55,113 bases of DNA from Flammeovirgaceae bacterium (GTDB lineage Bacteria; Bacteroidota; Bacteroidia; Cytophagales; Cyclobacteriaceae): contig JAJTGY010000024.1 of NCBI GenBank assembly GCA_021298015.1, positions 1 to 55,113 of the forward strand, in the 5' to 3' direction. Under the pieces are notes generated by a model that ran no database searches, was not told the origin of the DNA, and saw nothing but the letters and a program-made list of their open reading frames with translations. Made by a program: the position numbers and the translations under genes. Below are positions 17,119 through 26,694 of this stretch, piece by piece (the stretch's first letter is position 1; each line of letters opens with the position of its first letter).

Positions 17119-18435
17119 GTGTTTTTTCAAGAACTGCACAACCTTTTCAAAAGCCATACCAAAGGTGAAGGTTTCAAAAACTTCATCAGACTTCTTACTG
17201 TAGACTCGCTTGTTAAAATCTCCGGTATTATTCTTTTGCCGATCTATCTCCAACTTATGAGCCCCGATGATTTCGGGTTATTTGGCTACCTCACAGCATT
17301 AGTTGGTTATCTAGCAACAGCCGTTAGTGGCGGTTTATTTGTAGTACAGAGTAAACTTTATTTTGAACATCGTGATCGACCTCAAAATGTATTCTACACG
17401 TTGAATTCCCTTCTTTTGATTTTTGTTGGTCTCATCTTTGTTGTTATCGTAGTATTCGATGTTGACCAAAAGCTGTTTTTCCTGTTTTTCAGGCACCCCA
17501 TCAGTTTTTCGGAGTTTCGCTGGCCATTCCTGGTCGGTGTCCTAGGTTCAGTGTTTTCGTTTATGCTAGTTAATTACTACCTCGCAAGTCAGCAGATTAA
17601 AAGGTTGCAATTATTTAACTTGCTGCGTATCGCCCTCACTCATGTAGTTGCCATCATTCTTTTGATGTTATTGAGATCACAAAATGGGGCTTTGATCCGA
17701 CTAGCAAGTACGTCAGTCATTGAGGTTATACTTTTAGTTTGCTTTGGAGCACTTCTATTTAAAAGTAGTGAAAAACTTACTTTCAACTGGGCAATTGCCA
17801 AACGTGGCTTCCTGTTGGTTTATCCGATCGCTCTTTATACCGTTTTTAGCTTAGTTATTTTTCTAAGCGACCGATTTTGTCTGGAGAGATTTGGAACTCG
17901 CCAAGATCTGGCCGTTTACAACCTGGCCTGGACCTTAGCGGGCGTTATTCCATTTGTTAGTAATTCGCTTCACAATATTTGGATGCCCCAGCTTTTGCAG
18001 GAAAAAAGTAATGCGGCATTACTCGCCAAATCAAAAAAAATGGCACTTAAGTTAATCATGGGGTTCTCGATAGTAGCTGTTTTGATATGGTCTTTGACGA
18101 AGTTTCTCTTGGTATTTGGCGTGTTTCGCCAAGAATACAATGATGTAATATCAGTTCTACCATTTGTGTTGTGTGGTGTAATTTTTCTTTCCCTCTTTCA
18201 ATTAAATTTTAATTATCTGGTGGGCATTTCACGTTTCAAGGTGTTTATGTGGGTTGGCGTTGCCGTTGGTTTGCTTTCTGTTATAATAGCCCCTTTTCTG
18301 GTGAAAAAATCGGGCGTGATGGGTGCTTCTATTTCAATGATGGCAATGAATTTCAGTCTTTTGGCAGGCAGTCTTGGCTTTACAATATTCTATAATCTCA
18401 ACAGGCAAATTAACCCTGATGAAAATCGGTATTGA
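17119..18435 (+). CDS. Wzx-like polysaccharide flippase
   Basis: MATE/MOP-superfamily membrane protein of about 438 residues with 12-14 hydrophobic segments. It would flip undecaprenyl-diphosphate-linked repeat units to the periplasm. The early motif VDSLVKISGIILLPIYLQ and DDFGLFGYL fit the polysaccharide-synthesis transporter family. The start is taken as GTG at 17119. A TACCTTTA element at 17082-17089 resembles a -7 box with one mismatch. It is followed with a 17-nt overlap by a GT4 gene, so both are coupled. Only one flippase is present for three Wzy-type proteins. Confidence 0.88.
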   Translation: MFFQELHNLFKSHTKGEGFKNFIRLLTVDSLVKISGIILLPIYLQLMSPDDFGLFGYLTALVGYLATAVSGGLFVVQSKLYFEHRDRPQNVFYTLNSLLLIFVGLIFVVIVVFDVDQKLFFLFFRHPISFSEFRWPFLVGVLGSVFSFMLVNYYLASQQIKRLQLFNLLRIALTHVVAIILLMLLRSQNGALIRLASTSVIEVILLVCFGALLFKSSEKLTFNWAIAKRGFLLVYPIALYTVFSLVIFLSDRFCLERFGTRQDLAVYNLAWTLAGVIPFVSNSLHNIWMPQLLQEKSNAALLAKSKKMALKLIMGFSIVAVLIWSLTKFLLVFGVFRQEYNDVISVLPFVLCGVIFLSLFQLNFNYLVGISRFKVFMWVGVAVGLLSVIIAPFLVKKSGVMGASISMMAMNFSLLAGSLGFTIFYNLNRQINPDENRY

Positions 18436-19540
18436 TGCACTTTGGTATTATGATGGTTACTCGAGCTTAAATCGAGTCACCTTTAACTTCGTGAATTCAC
18501 TTCTCGAACAAGATACGGTGAATGATTATGTAATTTTTTTGGATAAGCGATTTCAGCATGTGCGTTTCACTTATGTTAACAAAAGAATCGAAACCAGGTA
18601 CGTCAAGACTGGAAGTCTTCGCTATAATTTCTTTTTGAAGCTGGTAATCTTTCCCTATTTCACCTTTCGGGATAAGATTGATATGCTTATTACGCAGTAT
18701 TATCCCTCCCCCTTCTCAAGAGGCACCAGTGTTTCGTTTGTTTACGATGTCCTTTTTGAAACTTATCCCGGCCTTTTTACCAAACGAGAAAAATTCCAGC
18801 TTTGGCCACAACGGATATTAACACGATTTGCTGATTTGGTCATCACCATATCAGAATCAGAGAAACAAAGATTACTTCATTATGGCTACACTGGCAAAGC
18901 TGATAACATTACCGTTTTTCATCTCGCGCCTGATAGTCGCTTCAAGCCCCTGACCACCTACAATCATGCATTCTTAAATAACGTCAGAGAAAAATTTTCA
19001 CTGCCATCTAAATATATCCTATATGTGGGTTTGCTTAGCGGGAGAAAAAACCTGGATAATCTTCTTTTGGCTTTACCTGATATTGATCATTCCGTGCCTT
19101 TAGTGATTGCAGGAAATCAACATCCTAGCTATGCTTCTAATCATATGAATATCATTGCGGAAAAATTGCTTAACAAAAGGGTATTCTTCACGGGATTTGT
19201 AGACGATGATGAGTTATCAATTATCTACGCGCATGCCTATCTATTCTGCTTTCCTTCGCTGGCCGAAGGGTTTGGCCTTCCGCCATTGGAGGCTTTAGCT
19301 TGCGGGGTGCCGGTGGTTGCGTCTAACCGCACTTCGATTCCAGAGATATGCGGGGATGCAGCTGTTTACTTTGATCCTGAGCGCCCTGATGACATTGCTG
19401 AAAAAATAAATCTGATCCTTGCAGATCAAAAACTATACGAACAAAAGAAAGCTGAAGCACTGCGGCAGGCAAAGAAGTTCAATTGGGGAGAATCTGCAAC
19501 TCGCCTGCTATCATTTCTCAACAAGCACAAGCGCGGCTAA
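18419..19540 (+). CDS. GT4 glycosyltransferase, paralogue B
   Basis: GT-B enzyme of 373 residues. It begins MKIGIDALWYYDGYSS, with donor-domain motifs YILYVGLLSGRKNLDN, FTGFVDDDELSIIYAHA and [19 protein letters not shown] (E-x7-E region). The ATG at 18419, inside the end of the Wzx gene, was chosen by comparison with the paralogue at 10458-11573. The paralogy suggests an old duplication and two successive linkages of related chemistry. Its stop codon shares the bases CTAA with the stop of the convergent methyltransferase-like gene. Confidence 0.92.
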   Translation: MKIGIDALWYYDGYSSLNRVTFNFVNSLLEQDTVNDYVIFLDKRFQHVRFTYVNKRIETRYVKTGSLRYNFFLKLVIFPYFTFRDKIDMLITQYYPSPFSRGTSVSFVYDVLFETYPGLFTKREKFQLWPQRILTRFADLVITISESEKQRLLHYGYTGKADNITVFHLAPDSRFKPLTTYNHAFLNNVREKFSLPSKYILYVGLLSGRKNLDNLLLALPDIDHSVPLVIAGNQHPSYASNHMNIIAEKLLNKRVFFTGFVDDDELSIIYAHAYLFCFPSLAEGFGLPPLEALACGVPVVASNRTSIPEICGDAAVYFDPERPDDIAEKINLILADQKLYEQKKAEALRQAKKFNWGESATRLLSFLNKHKRG

Positions 19541-20358
19541 ATCGAAGAATACCAACTTCGCGGCAGCGGATAATCCGGAAATTCATCGGAGTTATTTTGA
19601 TCAAGCGGGTGACGAAATTCTTTTGTGGGTAACTTTTTTGTAATTCGGTCCTTTCTCAAAAATGAAATTTCAAGAACGGAAGGCACCTCAAGTCCATCTA
19701 CGGAAATACTCTTTGCCCCCATTATGTTGTTGGGGTGAATATGTACTATTTCGAAGAGCTGACTAAGCTTGTGGAAAACTGGGTAAATCAATCGAAATGC
19801 ATCGCGACTCCAGACGGTTTCAAGGTCATGAAATTCTACAACAATTATCCTGAACCGATTAAGAATTTCAGCAGGCGTTTCCAGAAGAACTTCATACTCT
19901 GCGCTCTCAATATCCATTTGCAAAAGCAAATCGCCATGTCCAGGAGCGTTTCGCTTAACCCAATTCTCAAGCGTCATAAAAACAGAATCATTTACAGCGC
20001 CTAAAAATTTCTTTTCAAAATGAAACATTGGGTGATTTTTAGCAGGGCCGTCAACCGAGAAGTCGGCCATAAAACATCGAATGCCAGTTTCTGCCAGTTG
20101 GAATTCAAAGTCCGAATTAGTTGAAACTCCGGGTGAAAAACAGGCGTCAAGATCTTTCAGGTCGTCAGGAATTAGATACCCGCCATCTAGTTGCGAACCG
20201 ATGCGAACAAGGGGCACTTGCGTAGTTTTCGGTTTCATCAAACCTATTAGTTTGCCCACCTCTTCCACCGGAGTTGTTTTTGATATGAAAAATCCACATC
20301 GAATCAGAAAAGATTTAATCCAATAGATAAGCCTGATCACAAACAAAGGCATGGGCAT
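19537..20358 (-). CDS. FkbM-like methyltransferase, copy 2 (divergent)
   Basis: A 273-residue protein with a hydrophobic, positively flanked N-terminus (residues 3-25) that may anchor it to the membrane. The core resembles FkbM enzymes. ACFSPGVSTNSDFEFQLAETG replaces the usual glycine-rich SAM loop only loosely, MADFSVD sits at the ribose-binding position, and LLLQMDIESAEYEVLLETP is the clear family motif. It is more divergent than copy 1, with a poorer motif I. A sugar O-methyltransferase role is likely but less certain. It stands 33 nt from rfbC in the same direction and may be the last gene of that transcript. Confidence 0.7.
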   Translation of the reverse strand: MPMPLFVIRLIYWIKSFLIRCGFFISKTTPVEEVGKLIGLMKPKTTQVPLVRIGSQLDGGYLIPDDLKDLDACFSPGVSTNSDFEFQLAETGIRCFMADFSVDGPAKNHPMFHFEKKFLGAVNDSVFMTLENWVKRNAPGHGDLLLQMDIESAEYEVLLETPAEILNRFRIIVVEFHDLETVWSRDAFRLIYPVFHKLSQLFEIVHIHPNNIMGAKSISVDGLEVPSVLEISFLRKDRITKKLPTKEFRHPLDQNNSDEFPDYPLPRSWYSSI

Positions 20359-20390
20359 TATTAAAGTTTACCAATTAAACAAAAGATAAC

Positions 20391-20936
20391 TCACTCCGCA
20401 ACTTCAAGTTTGTTTAATCGGGGAAGCTTCAAGTCTTTCTCCGATAAAACAAGTCGTTCTTTAAGCAGCCAATCAATCTTTAATTCTTCGTCAGCGTAGT
20501 TCAAGCCACGTTCTGAGGATGGATGATACAGGCAATCACACTTATACATCACCTCGGCCTGTTGACTCAACACCAAAAAACCATGCGCAAATCCCTTAGG
20601 TACTAAAAGTTGTTTGCGATTCTCCACCGAAAGTTCAATCGAAAAGTATTTACCAAAAGTCGCTTCGCTTTTGCGGAGGTCAACGACAACATCTTGGATG
20701 GTTCCCGATAACACACGCACAAGCTTGGTTTGGGCATACGGGGGCGCCTGAAAGTGCAGGCCGCGAAGTACCCCCTTTGTGGAGTATGACTGGTTATCCT
20801 GAACAAACCGATAATTCAAGCCCAGGTTTCGGAAAGTTTGTTCATTGTAGCTTTCAAAAAAATACCCGCGGTTATCCTCAAAGACCCTCGGTTCAAGAAT
20901 CACCAAATCGCGAAAGGGTGTAGTCGTCACTCTCAT
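20391..20936 (-). CDS. rfbC: dTDP-4-dehydrorhamnose 3,5-epimerase
   Basis: RmlC-type cupin enzyme of 181 residues that epimerises dTDP-4-keto-6-deoxy-glucose at C3 and C5. VLRGLHFQ carries the catalytic His61. PKGFAHGF follows, and the catalytic tyrosine is Tyr131 in MYKCDCLY. The reading frame overlaps rfbA by 4 nt. The usual partners rfbB (dehydratase) and rfbD (reductase) are not in the window, so either they lie elsewhere or the intermediate feeds another dTDP-sugar. Confidence 0.95.
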   Translation of the reverse strand: MRVTTTPFRDLVILEPRVFEDNRGYFFESYNEQTFRNLGLNYRFVQDNQSYSTKGVLRGLHFQAPPYAQTKLVRVLSGTIQDVVVDLRKSEATFGKYFSIELSVENRKQLLVPKGFAHGFLVLSQQAEVMYKCDCLYHPSSERGLNYADEELKIDWLLKERLVLSEKDLKLPRLNKLEVAE

Positions 20937-21808
20937 AGTTGCTCGTCCTCAGCCAAATGAATCAAATATTCACCATACTGGTTTTTCGCCAGGGGCTTCG
21001 CCAACTCGAACAATTGTGTACGGCTAATATATTTTTTCCGGTAGGCAATCTCCTCTAGGCAGGCAATCTTCAGCCCCTGCCGATCTTCAATTGCCTCCAC
21101 AAAGGTTGATGCCTGCAGCAACGACTTGTGGGTGCCGGTATCAAGCCAGGCCATACCTCTGCCCAGCAGTTTTACCGTCAGCGATCGCTCGCCCAGGTAT
21201 AAATTGTTCAGGTCGGTAATTTCCAACTCACCGCGGGCGGATGGCTTGATCTGCCGGGCTTTCTGCACGACCGAAGAATCATAGAAGTACAGACCGGTAA
21301 CCGCATAGTTGGATTTAGGCGCAGCCGGCTTCTCCTCAATGGAGATCACCTTACCTGTCTTGTCAAACTCCACTACGCCATAACGCTGCGGGTCATTGAC
21401 ATAATAACCAAACACCGTGGCTCCCCGCTGCAGTTGACCCGCCTCCTCCAGCATCCCACTCAATCCATATCCGTAAAAGATGTTGTCGCCCAACACCAGG
21501 CAACAGGTATCTTGTCCGATGAATTTTTCTCCTATCAAAAAGGCTTGCGCGAGTCCATCCGGAGAGGGTTGCACGGCATATTGAATGGAGAGGCCTAACT
21601 GGGTACCATCGCCCAGCAGGTTTTCGAAAAGATGAATGTCGGTTGGTGTGGAGATGATCAGGATCTCGCGGATGTTGGCCAACATCAATACCGACAGCGG
21701 ATAGTAAATCATCGGCTTGTCGTAGATCGGCAGTATCTGCTTAGACACTGACTTGGTCAACGGATAAAGCCGCGTTCCCGAACCTCCGGCTAAAACAATT
21801 CCTTTCAT
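20933..21808 (-). CDS. rfbA: Glucose-1-phosphate thymidylyltransferase
   Basis: RmlA makes dTDP-glucose from dTTP and glucose-1-phosphate. The 291 residues carry the nucleotidyltransferase signature [13 protein letters not shown] at the N-terminus, [26 protein letters not shown], and the family ending. It overlaps the upstream WbpB-like oxidoreductase and the downstream rfbC by 4 nt each, showing tight coupling. The high similarity of its motifs to textbook RmlA makes the call safe. Confidence 0.97.
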   Translation of the reverse strand: MKGIVLAGGSGTRLYPLTKSVSKQILPIYDKPMIYYPLSVLMLANIREILIISTPTDIHLFENLLGDGTQLGLSIQYAVQPSPDGLAQAFLIGEKFIGQDTCCLVLGDNIFYGYGLSGMLEEAGQLQRGATVFGYYVNDPQRYGVVEFDKTGKVISIEEKPAAPKSNYAVTGLYFYDSSVVQKARQIKPSARGELEITDLNNLYLGERSLTVKLLGRGMAWLDTGTHKSLLQASTFVEAIEDRQGLKIACLEEIAYRKKYISRTQLFELAKPLAKNQYGEYLIHLAEDEQL

Positions 21809-22707
21809 GACACTTTACTGTTTCGGATTTGGTGCGCGAGTTCAATCGAAGGTCGCGTGTCGTTAATTCCATACCCTTGGCCGACTAAAATGGCGCGGTA
21901 GCTGTCGGTATGTAAATCGGTAAACCCTTCACTAAACTCCAACTCTTCATGGGCAATTACAATGGATCGATACGTTCGTTTACCCTGGGCTGCCACCGCA
22001 GGAGGCAGGTCATTTGCATCAATGCTCAGTTTCCAATTCACGTTGGCACGTTCCAACTCCAGGTGGCCGGATGCCGTGGAATCGGAAAGACGGGTGACAT
22101 GACTTTGCTGAACACTTCCAAAAACCCAAATGAGCATGTCGAAAAAGTGGATGCCGATATTGGTAGCCACGCCCCCAGACTTGGCCAGATCGCCCTTCCA
22201 ACTGATGTGATACCAATGCCCACGCGAAGTGATATAGGTGAGATCGACATCCATCTTTTTATTTGCAGGCATGGCCTTCACCTTTTCCCGCAATTGCTGA
22301 ATGGCAGGGTGCAATCGGAGTTGCAAGATGGTGTACACTCTGCGCCCGGTCTCCTGTTCAATTTCAAGTAACGAATCCAAATTCCAGGGATTAAGCACCA
22401 GGGGCTTCTCACAAATGGCATCGGCTTGATGGCGCAAGGCGAAACGAATATGCGAATCGTGCAGGTAATTCGGTGAACAGATCGAGACATAGTCAATTTT
22501 CTGGCCCTGCCTGCGGAGTTTGTCTAAGTGGCGATCAAACCGCTCAAACTCGGTGAAAAAATCAGCCTGCGGAAAATAGGAATCCAGAATTCCTACACTA
22601 TCAAACCGGTCAAGGGCCGCCACCAGGTTGTTGCCGGTTTCCTTTATGGCTTTCATGTGGCGAGGCGCTATAAAGCCAGCCGCACCGATCAAGGCAAAAT
22701 TCTTCAT
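21805..22707 (-). CDS. Gfo/Idh/MocA oxidoreductase, WbpB/WlbA-like
   Basis: NAD(P)-dependent oxidoreductase of 300 residues. It most likely oxidises C3 of UDP-N-acetyl-glucosaminuronic acid to the 3-keto sugar (WbpB/WlbA step). The dinucleotide loop GAAGFIA is at 8-14, and the family Glu-Lys-Pro at 100-102 (ICEKPLVLN). [20 protein letters not shown] and the GIHFFDML histidine segment are typical of the WlbA group. ATG at 22707 forms an ATGA overlap with the acetyltransferase gene; the frame to 22764 has only unrelated residues upstream. It is flanked by the matching aminotransferase and acetyltransferase genes, which is the main support for this specific role. Confidence 0.88.
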   Translation of the reverse strand: MKNFALIGAAGFIAPRHMKAIKETGNNLVAALDRFDSVGILDSYFPQADFFTEFERFDRHLDKLRRQGQKIDYVSICSPNYLHDSHIRFALRHQADAICEKPLVLNPWNLDSLLEIEQETGRRVYTILQLRLHPAIQQLREKVKAMPANKKMDVDLTYITSRGHWYHISWKGDLAKSGGVATNIGIHFFDMLIWVFGSVQQSHVTRLSDSTASGHLELERANVNWKLSIDANDLPPAVAAQGKRTYRSIVIAHEELEFSEGFTDLHTDSYRAILVGQGYGINDTRPSIELAHQIRNSKVS

Positions 22708-23279
22708 GACACTTTCGATACTTCTCCGTTCGCCAACCGGTAACTCTCCCCGCTTTCGGGGCAAACGGCCAGGCCTTCGGGATTAAAATTCAATTTATGA
22801 CCAAACTCGCTCATCCATCCGGTTTGCCGTGCCGGATTGCCCACCACCAAAGCATAAGCCGGAACATGCTTGGTGACTACGGCCCCGGCACCGATAAACG
22901 CGAACTCGCCAATATCGTGACCACAAACAATGGTGGCGTTAGCACCAATGGACGCCCCCCGCTTTACCACCGTGCGGGCGTACTGACCTCTACGGTTCAC
23001 GGCACTGCGCGGATTAGTTACGTTGGTAAAAACCATGGAGGGGCCCAGGAATACGTCATCTTCGCACACCACACCGGTGTAGATAGACACGTTGTTCTGC
23101 ACCTTCACATTATTGCCCAAAATGACCTCGGGGGAAATCACCACGTTCTGGCCGATGTTGCAGTTTCGGCCAATCGTGCAACCCGGCATAACATGGCTGA
23201 AGTGCCAGATTTTGGTTCCCTCACCAATAATGCAACCTTCATCTATCACCGCTGTGGGGTGAGCAAAGAATGACGACAT
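22704..23279 (-). CDS. Left-handed beta-helix N-acetyltransferase, WbpD/WlbB-like
   Basis: Hexapeptide-repeat acetyltransferase of 191 residues that would acetylate the 3-amino group of UDP-2-acetamido-3-amino-2,3-dideoxy-glucuronate. Repeats run from about residue 8 to 150 ([38 protein letters not shown], and the loop [19 protein letters not shown] with NP). The start [13 protein letters not shown] matches WbpD-type proteins. It sits between the aminotransferase (3 nt gap) and the oxidoreductase (4-nt overlap). The gene order E-D-B fits a single pathway. Confidence 0.9.
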   Translation of the reverse strand: MSSFFAHPTAVIDEGCIIGEGTKIWHFSHVMPGCTIGRNCNIGQNVVISPEVILGNNVKVQNNVSIYTGVVCEDDVFLGPSMVFTNVTNPRSAVNRRGQYARTVVKRGASIGANATIVCGHDIGEFAFIGAGAVVTKHVPAYALVVGNPARQTGWMSEFGHKLNFNPEGLAVCPESGESYRLANGEVSKVS

Positions 23280-23282
23280 CTG

Positions 23283-24392
23283 CTAAAACGTGTTAATGGC
23301 TTGGCAAATGTACGCCAATTGCTCCGAAGTCATCTCGGTGTGGATAGGCAGCGAAATCACACTTCGCGACAACTCCTCGGTAACCGGGAAACAACCCTCC
23401 GGATACTCCGGCTGACGGTAAGCCTTTTGCAGGTGAAGCGGAACCGGATAGTAGATCATGGTCGGAATCTGCAACTTCTCCAGATGTTTTTTCAGTTGAT
23501 CTCGCCTTTCCGTTCTGATTGTATACTGGTGAAATACGTGGGATGAATTTTCGGACCGGTGTGGCACCACCACGCGCCCGTTGTCAAGATGCTGATCATA
23601 GTAATTGGCCACCTCAAGGCGCGACCTGGTGTACCCGGACAAATACTTCAACTTAACGCGCAGGATGGCCGCCTGCAGTGTATCCAGCCGGCTGTTTATG
23701 CCAATGATATCATGATGGTACTTGATGCGCTGGCCGTGATTGGCAATCATGCGCAGGCGCTCGGCCAATGCGGCATCGCGGGTGAACAACGCCCCCCCAT
23801 CGCCAAAACACCCCAGGTTCTTGGATGGAAAAAAGGATGTTGTCCCAATCGTACCCATGGTGCCGGCTTGCCGCTTTTCGCCATTCGAAAAGGTGTAGGT
23901 AGCACCCAGGGCTTGCGCGGCATCCTCGATCACCTGCAAGTGGTGTTTCGCAGCGATCGCCAGAATCGGCTCCATGTCTGTACACTGGCCATACAGGTGA
24001 ACCGGAACAATCGCAACCGTTTTAGGTGTAATCGCCTTCTCGATCTGTCGTGCATCAATATTAAACGAACGCGGATCAACATCAACAAAGACGGGCTTCA
24101 GGCGAAGAAGAGCCATTACCTCAGCCGTTGCCACGTAGGTGTGCACGGGCAGGATCACTTCATCACCCGGCTGGAAACCAAGCGCCATCATGGCAATCTG
24201 CAGCGCATCGGTTCCGTTGGCACAACTGATCACCTGTGCGCCCACTACCGCACCCAACTCCTGTTCAAACTGTTCAACTTCCGGACCTTTAATGAACGCG
24301 GTTGATTCCAATACGCGAGCCATGGCGGCATCCACCTCGGCTTTGATTCTTTCATACTGCGTGTGCAGATCGACCATTCGAATCGGTTGCAT
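23283..24392 (-). CDS. DegT/DnrJ/EryC1 aminotransferase, WbpE/WlbC-like
   Basis: PLP-dependent sugar aminotransferase of 369 residues, probably transferring an amino group to C3 of the 3-keto-UDP-GlcNAc-uronate. CANGTDALQIAM forms the phosphate-binding turn. Asp157 (VIEDAAQ) would hold the pyridine nitrogen, and Lys191 (SFFPSKNLGCFGDGG) forms the Schiff base. The ATG at 24392 (MQPIRMVDLH) was chosen over 24437 because it matches family N-termini and leaves 11 nt after galE instead of a 34-nt overlap. WbpB- and WbpD-like neighbours support the 3-amino assignment. Confidence 0.92.
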   Translation of the reverse strand: MQPIRMVDLHTQYERIKAEVDAAMARVLESTAFIKGPEVEQFEQELGAVVGAQVISCANGTDALQIAMMALGFQPGDEVILPVHTYVATAEVMALLRLKPVFVDVDPRSFNIDARQIEKAITPKTVAIVPVHLYGQCTDMEPILAIAAKHHLQVIEDAAQALGATYTFSNGEKRQAGTMGTIGTTSFFPSKNLGCFGDGGALFTRDAALAERLRMIANHGQRIKYHHDIIGINSRLDTLQAAILRVKLKYLSGYTRSRLEVANYYDQHLDNGRVVVPHRSENSSHVFHQYTIRTERRDQLKKHLEKLQIPTMIYYPVPLHLQKAYRQPEYPEGCFPVTEELSRSVISLPIHTEMTSEQLAYICQAINTF

Positions 24393-24403
24393 GCGAAACG
24401 GAT

Positions 24404-25435
24404 TTAGGGAGTAGAATGAATTAACTGTTGTTCCCATGCCCAGGCGTGCCGCAGGGCATCGTCAAGCGAATACTCACACTGCCACTTCAAACGTTCCCGG
24501 GCGCGCTTTACATCGGCATAGGTATTCACCACATCGCCCGGTCTGCGCGGCCCTATGGTGAACGGAACCCGAACACCGGTGACGCGAACAAATGTATTGA
24601 TCAGTTCCAGCACCGATACGCCATGCCCTGCACCCAGGTTGATTACTTCGAAAAACTCGCCCTGCTCATCCCTGAGAAGGCGTTGCAACGCGGCCACATG
24701 GGCTTTCGCCAAATCGACCACGTGGATGAAATCACGAATGCAGTAACCGTCCGGAGTGGGGTAGTCGTTGCCAAAAACCGTAAGCGATTTGCGCTTGCCT
24801 GCCGCAGCCTGGGTAACGTACGGGACGAGATTGCTCGGTTCGCCAATGGGCAGCTCGCCCAGCCTCGCGGAGGGATGTGCCCCGATGGGGTTGAAGTACC
24901 GAAGTGAAATAACGCGCAGTCGTCCGGTGTTTGCTTCATCCTCCAAAATACGTTCACTCATCTGTTTCGTGGCCCCATAGGGCGACTCTGCTCTTTTGAG
25001 CGGAGCGGATTCATCCACCGGAATGTGATCCGGCTCACCGTATACGGTACAAGATGAAGAGAACACCAGTGGTTTCACGCCAACGCGCGCCATGACCCGC
25101 ACCAGGGTAAGTGTTGAATTCAGATTATTGTTATAGTACAACTCGGGTTGCTGAACGGATTCACCTACGGCTTTAAACGCGGCAAAATGCAGAACGCCAA
25201 TAATCGGGTATTTGGCAAAAATACCTTCGAGAAACTTTTCATCGCGACAATCACCACGATGAAAGATCAGGTTCCGGCCGAGAACCTCCGCGATACCCTT
25301 GAGCAACCGCTCATTACTTCGTGATAGGTTGTCGATGAGCACCGGTTCAAATCCGGCCAGTGCGAGTTCTACAGCCGTATGGGCGCCAATGTACCCGGCA
25401 CCACCGGTGACCAACACGTAGCTGGGTTTGCTCAC
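24404..25435 (-). CDS. galE: UDP-glucose 4-epimerase
   Basis: Extended SDR of 343 residues that interconverts UDP-glucose and UDP-galactose (possibly also the N-acetyl forms). The NAD motif TGGAGYIGAHT is at residues 10-20. FSSSCTVYGEPDHIPVDE and YGATKQMSE carry the active-site Ser, Tyr and Lys. VRDF-type PDGYCIRDFIHVVDLAKAH is characteristic of GalE. It overlaps the dehydrogenase gene by 4 nt. Its place between the dehydrogenase and aminotransferase genes suggests it serves the same glycan. Confidence 0.94.
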   Translation of the reverse strand: MSKPSYVLVTGGAGYIGAHTAVELALAGFEPVLIDNLSRSNERLLKGIAEVLGRNLIFHRGDCRDEKFLEGIFAKYPIIGVLHFAAFKAVGESVQQPELYYNNNLNSTLTLVRVMARVGVKPLVFSSSCTVYGEPDHIPVDESAPLKRAESPYGATKQMSERILEDEANTGRLRVISLRYFNPIGAHPSARLGELPIGEPSNLVPYVTQAAAGKRKSLTVFGNDYPTPDGYCIRDFIHVVDLAKAHVAALQRLLRDEQGEFFEVINLGAGHGVSVLELINTFVRVTGVRVPFTIGPRRPGDVVNTYADVKRARERLKWQCEYSLDDALRHAWAWEQQLIHSTP

Positions 25436-26688
25436 AAACGGGCGGTTACGATAGCCTTGGGCAGAATACCTTTCACATCATAAACAATCGTGCGCGGACC
25501 GCGTATCGTATCCCAACTCATGGTCTTGAATTGGTCGTGGCCAACGGCCAGCACGACAGCGTGATACACTTTATGCAAGGAGGGGGTAAGATCGAAACCA
25601 TACTCGTGCTTCACCCCTTCGGCATCCGCGTGGGGATCAAACACATCAACTTCAGCCCCGAAACTTTCCAACTCGCGAATGACATCGACCACCTTGCTAT
25701 TGCGAATATCGGGGCAGTTCTCTTTGAAGGTAAGACCCAGAACCAGAATCTGGCTCTTATTTATCGGTAAATCGTGGCGGGCCATCTGCTTGATGACGGC
25801 ATTGGCCACATGGATACCCATATTGTCATTGATCCTGCGCCCGGAGAGAATGACTTCGGGCCGATAGCCAAGACCCTCAGCTTTGTAGGTCAGGTAATAG
25901 GGATCAACTCCGATGCAATGCCCTCCCACCAGGCCGGGCTTAAAGGGCAGAAAATTCCACTTGGTTCCGGCCGCCTCCAGCACCTCATGCGTATCAATGC
26001 CCATGCGTTCAAAGATCAACGCCAGTTCATTGACAAAGGCGATGTTAATGTCCCGCTGCGAATTTTCGATCACTTTGGCTGCCTCTGCCACCTTGATGGA
26101 GGAGGCCTTGTGGGTGCCGGCTTTGATCACGCGTTTGTACAACTGATCAACCTTCTCGGCAATCTCGGGCGTGCTGCCGCTGGTTACTTTTTTGATCGTG
26201 GACACACGGTGTTGTTTGTCACCGGGATTGATTCGTTCGGGTGAATAACCCGCGAAAAAATCGACATTAAATTTCAATCCGCTCTGTCTTTCCACGACCG
26301 GAATACAAGCCTCTTCGGTGCAGCCCGGGTAAACGGTAGATTCGTATATCACCACATCGCCTTTCTTAATCACACTGCCCACTGTGCGGCTGGCGCTGAT
26401 CAGGGGCGACAGATCCGGCTTTTTATACTCATCGACCGGAGTGGGCACGGTTACAATGAAATAATTGACCTGCCGAAGATCATCCGGGTTAGACGAGTAA
26501 CTCAGCCACTTCGCCTCTTTCAGCTCGCTGTCACTTACCTCATCGGTGCGATCGTGCCCTTGCCTGAGTTCTTCGATTCGCTTTTGGTTAATATCAAATC
26601 CAACAACCTCGATGACCTTGCCAAACTCTACGGCCAGCGGCAGTCCCACATAACCCAGTCCGATTATTCCAATACGATCGTTGCTCAT
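25432..26688 (-). CDS. tviB: UDP-N-acetylhexosamine 6-dehydrogenase (TviB/WbpO type)
   Basis: NAD-dependent dehydrogenase of 418 residues that oxidises C6 of a UDP-HexNAc to the uronic acid in two steps. The Rossmann motif GLGYVGLP is at 10-17. FVTVPTPVDEYKKPDLSPL follows. Lys205 lies in KVAEAAKVIENSQRD, and catalytic Cys258 in GLVGGHCIGVDPYYLT. The EYKKPDL loop and ICVDPYYLTYKA form point to the Vi-antigen TviB/WbpO subgroup rather than UDP-glucose dehydrogenase. In this cluster it would provide the substrate for the WbpB-like enzyme, although WbpA usually fills that place. Confidence 0.92.
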   Translation of the reverse strand: MSNDRIGIIGLGYVGLPLAVEFGKVIEVVGFDINQKRIEELRQGHDRTDEVSDSELKEAKWLSYSSNPDDLRQVNYFIVTVPTPVDEYKKPDLSPLISASRTVGSVIKKGDVVIYESTVYPGCTEEACIPVVERQSGLKFNVDFFAGYSPERINPGDKQHRVSTIKKVTSGSTPEIAEKVDQLYKRVIKAGTHKASSIKVAEAAKVIENSQRDINIAFVNELALIFERMGIDTHEVLEAAGTKWNFLPFKPGLVGGHCIGVDPYYLTYKAEGLGYRPEVILSGRRINDNMGIHVANAVIKQMARHDLPINKSQILVLGLTFKENCPDIRNSKVVDVIRELESFGAEVDVFDPHADAEGVKHEYGFDLTPSLHKVYHAVVLAVGHDQFKTMSWDTIRGPRTIVYDVKGILPKAIVTARL

Positions 26689-26694
26689 GTTTTC

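Noticed and set aside
23559-24305. 248-codon plus-strand frame over the WbpE-like gene
   Set aside because: Opposite strand of a gene with a full PLP site; residue composition is not protein-like.
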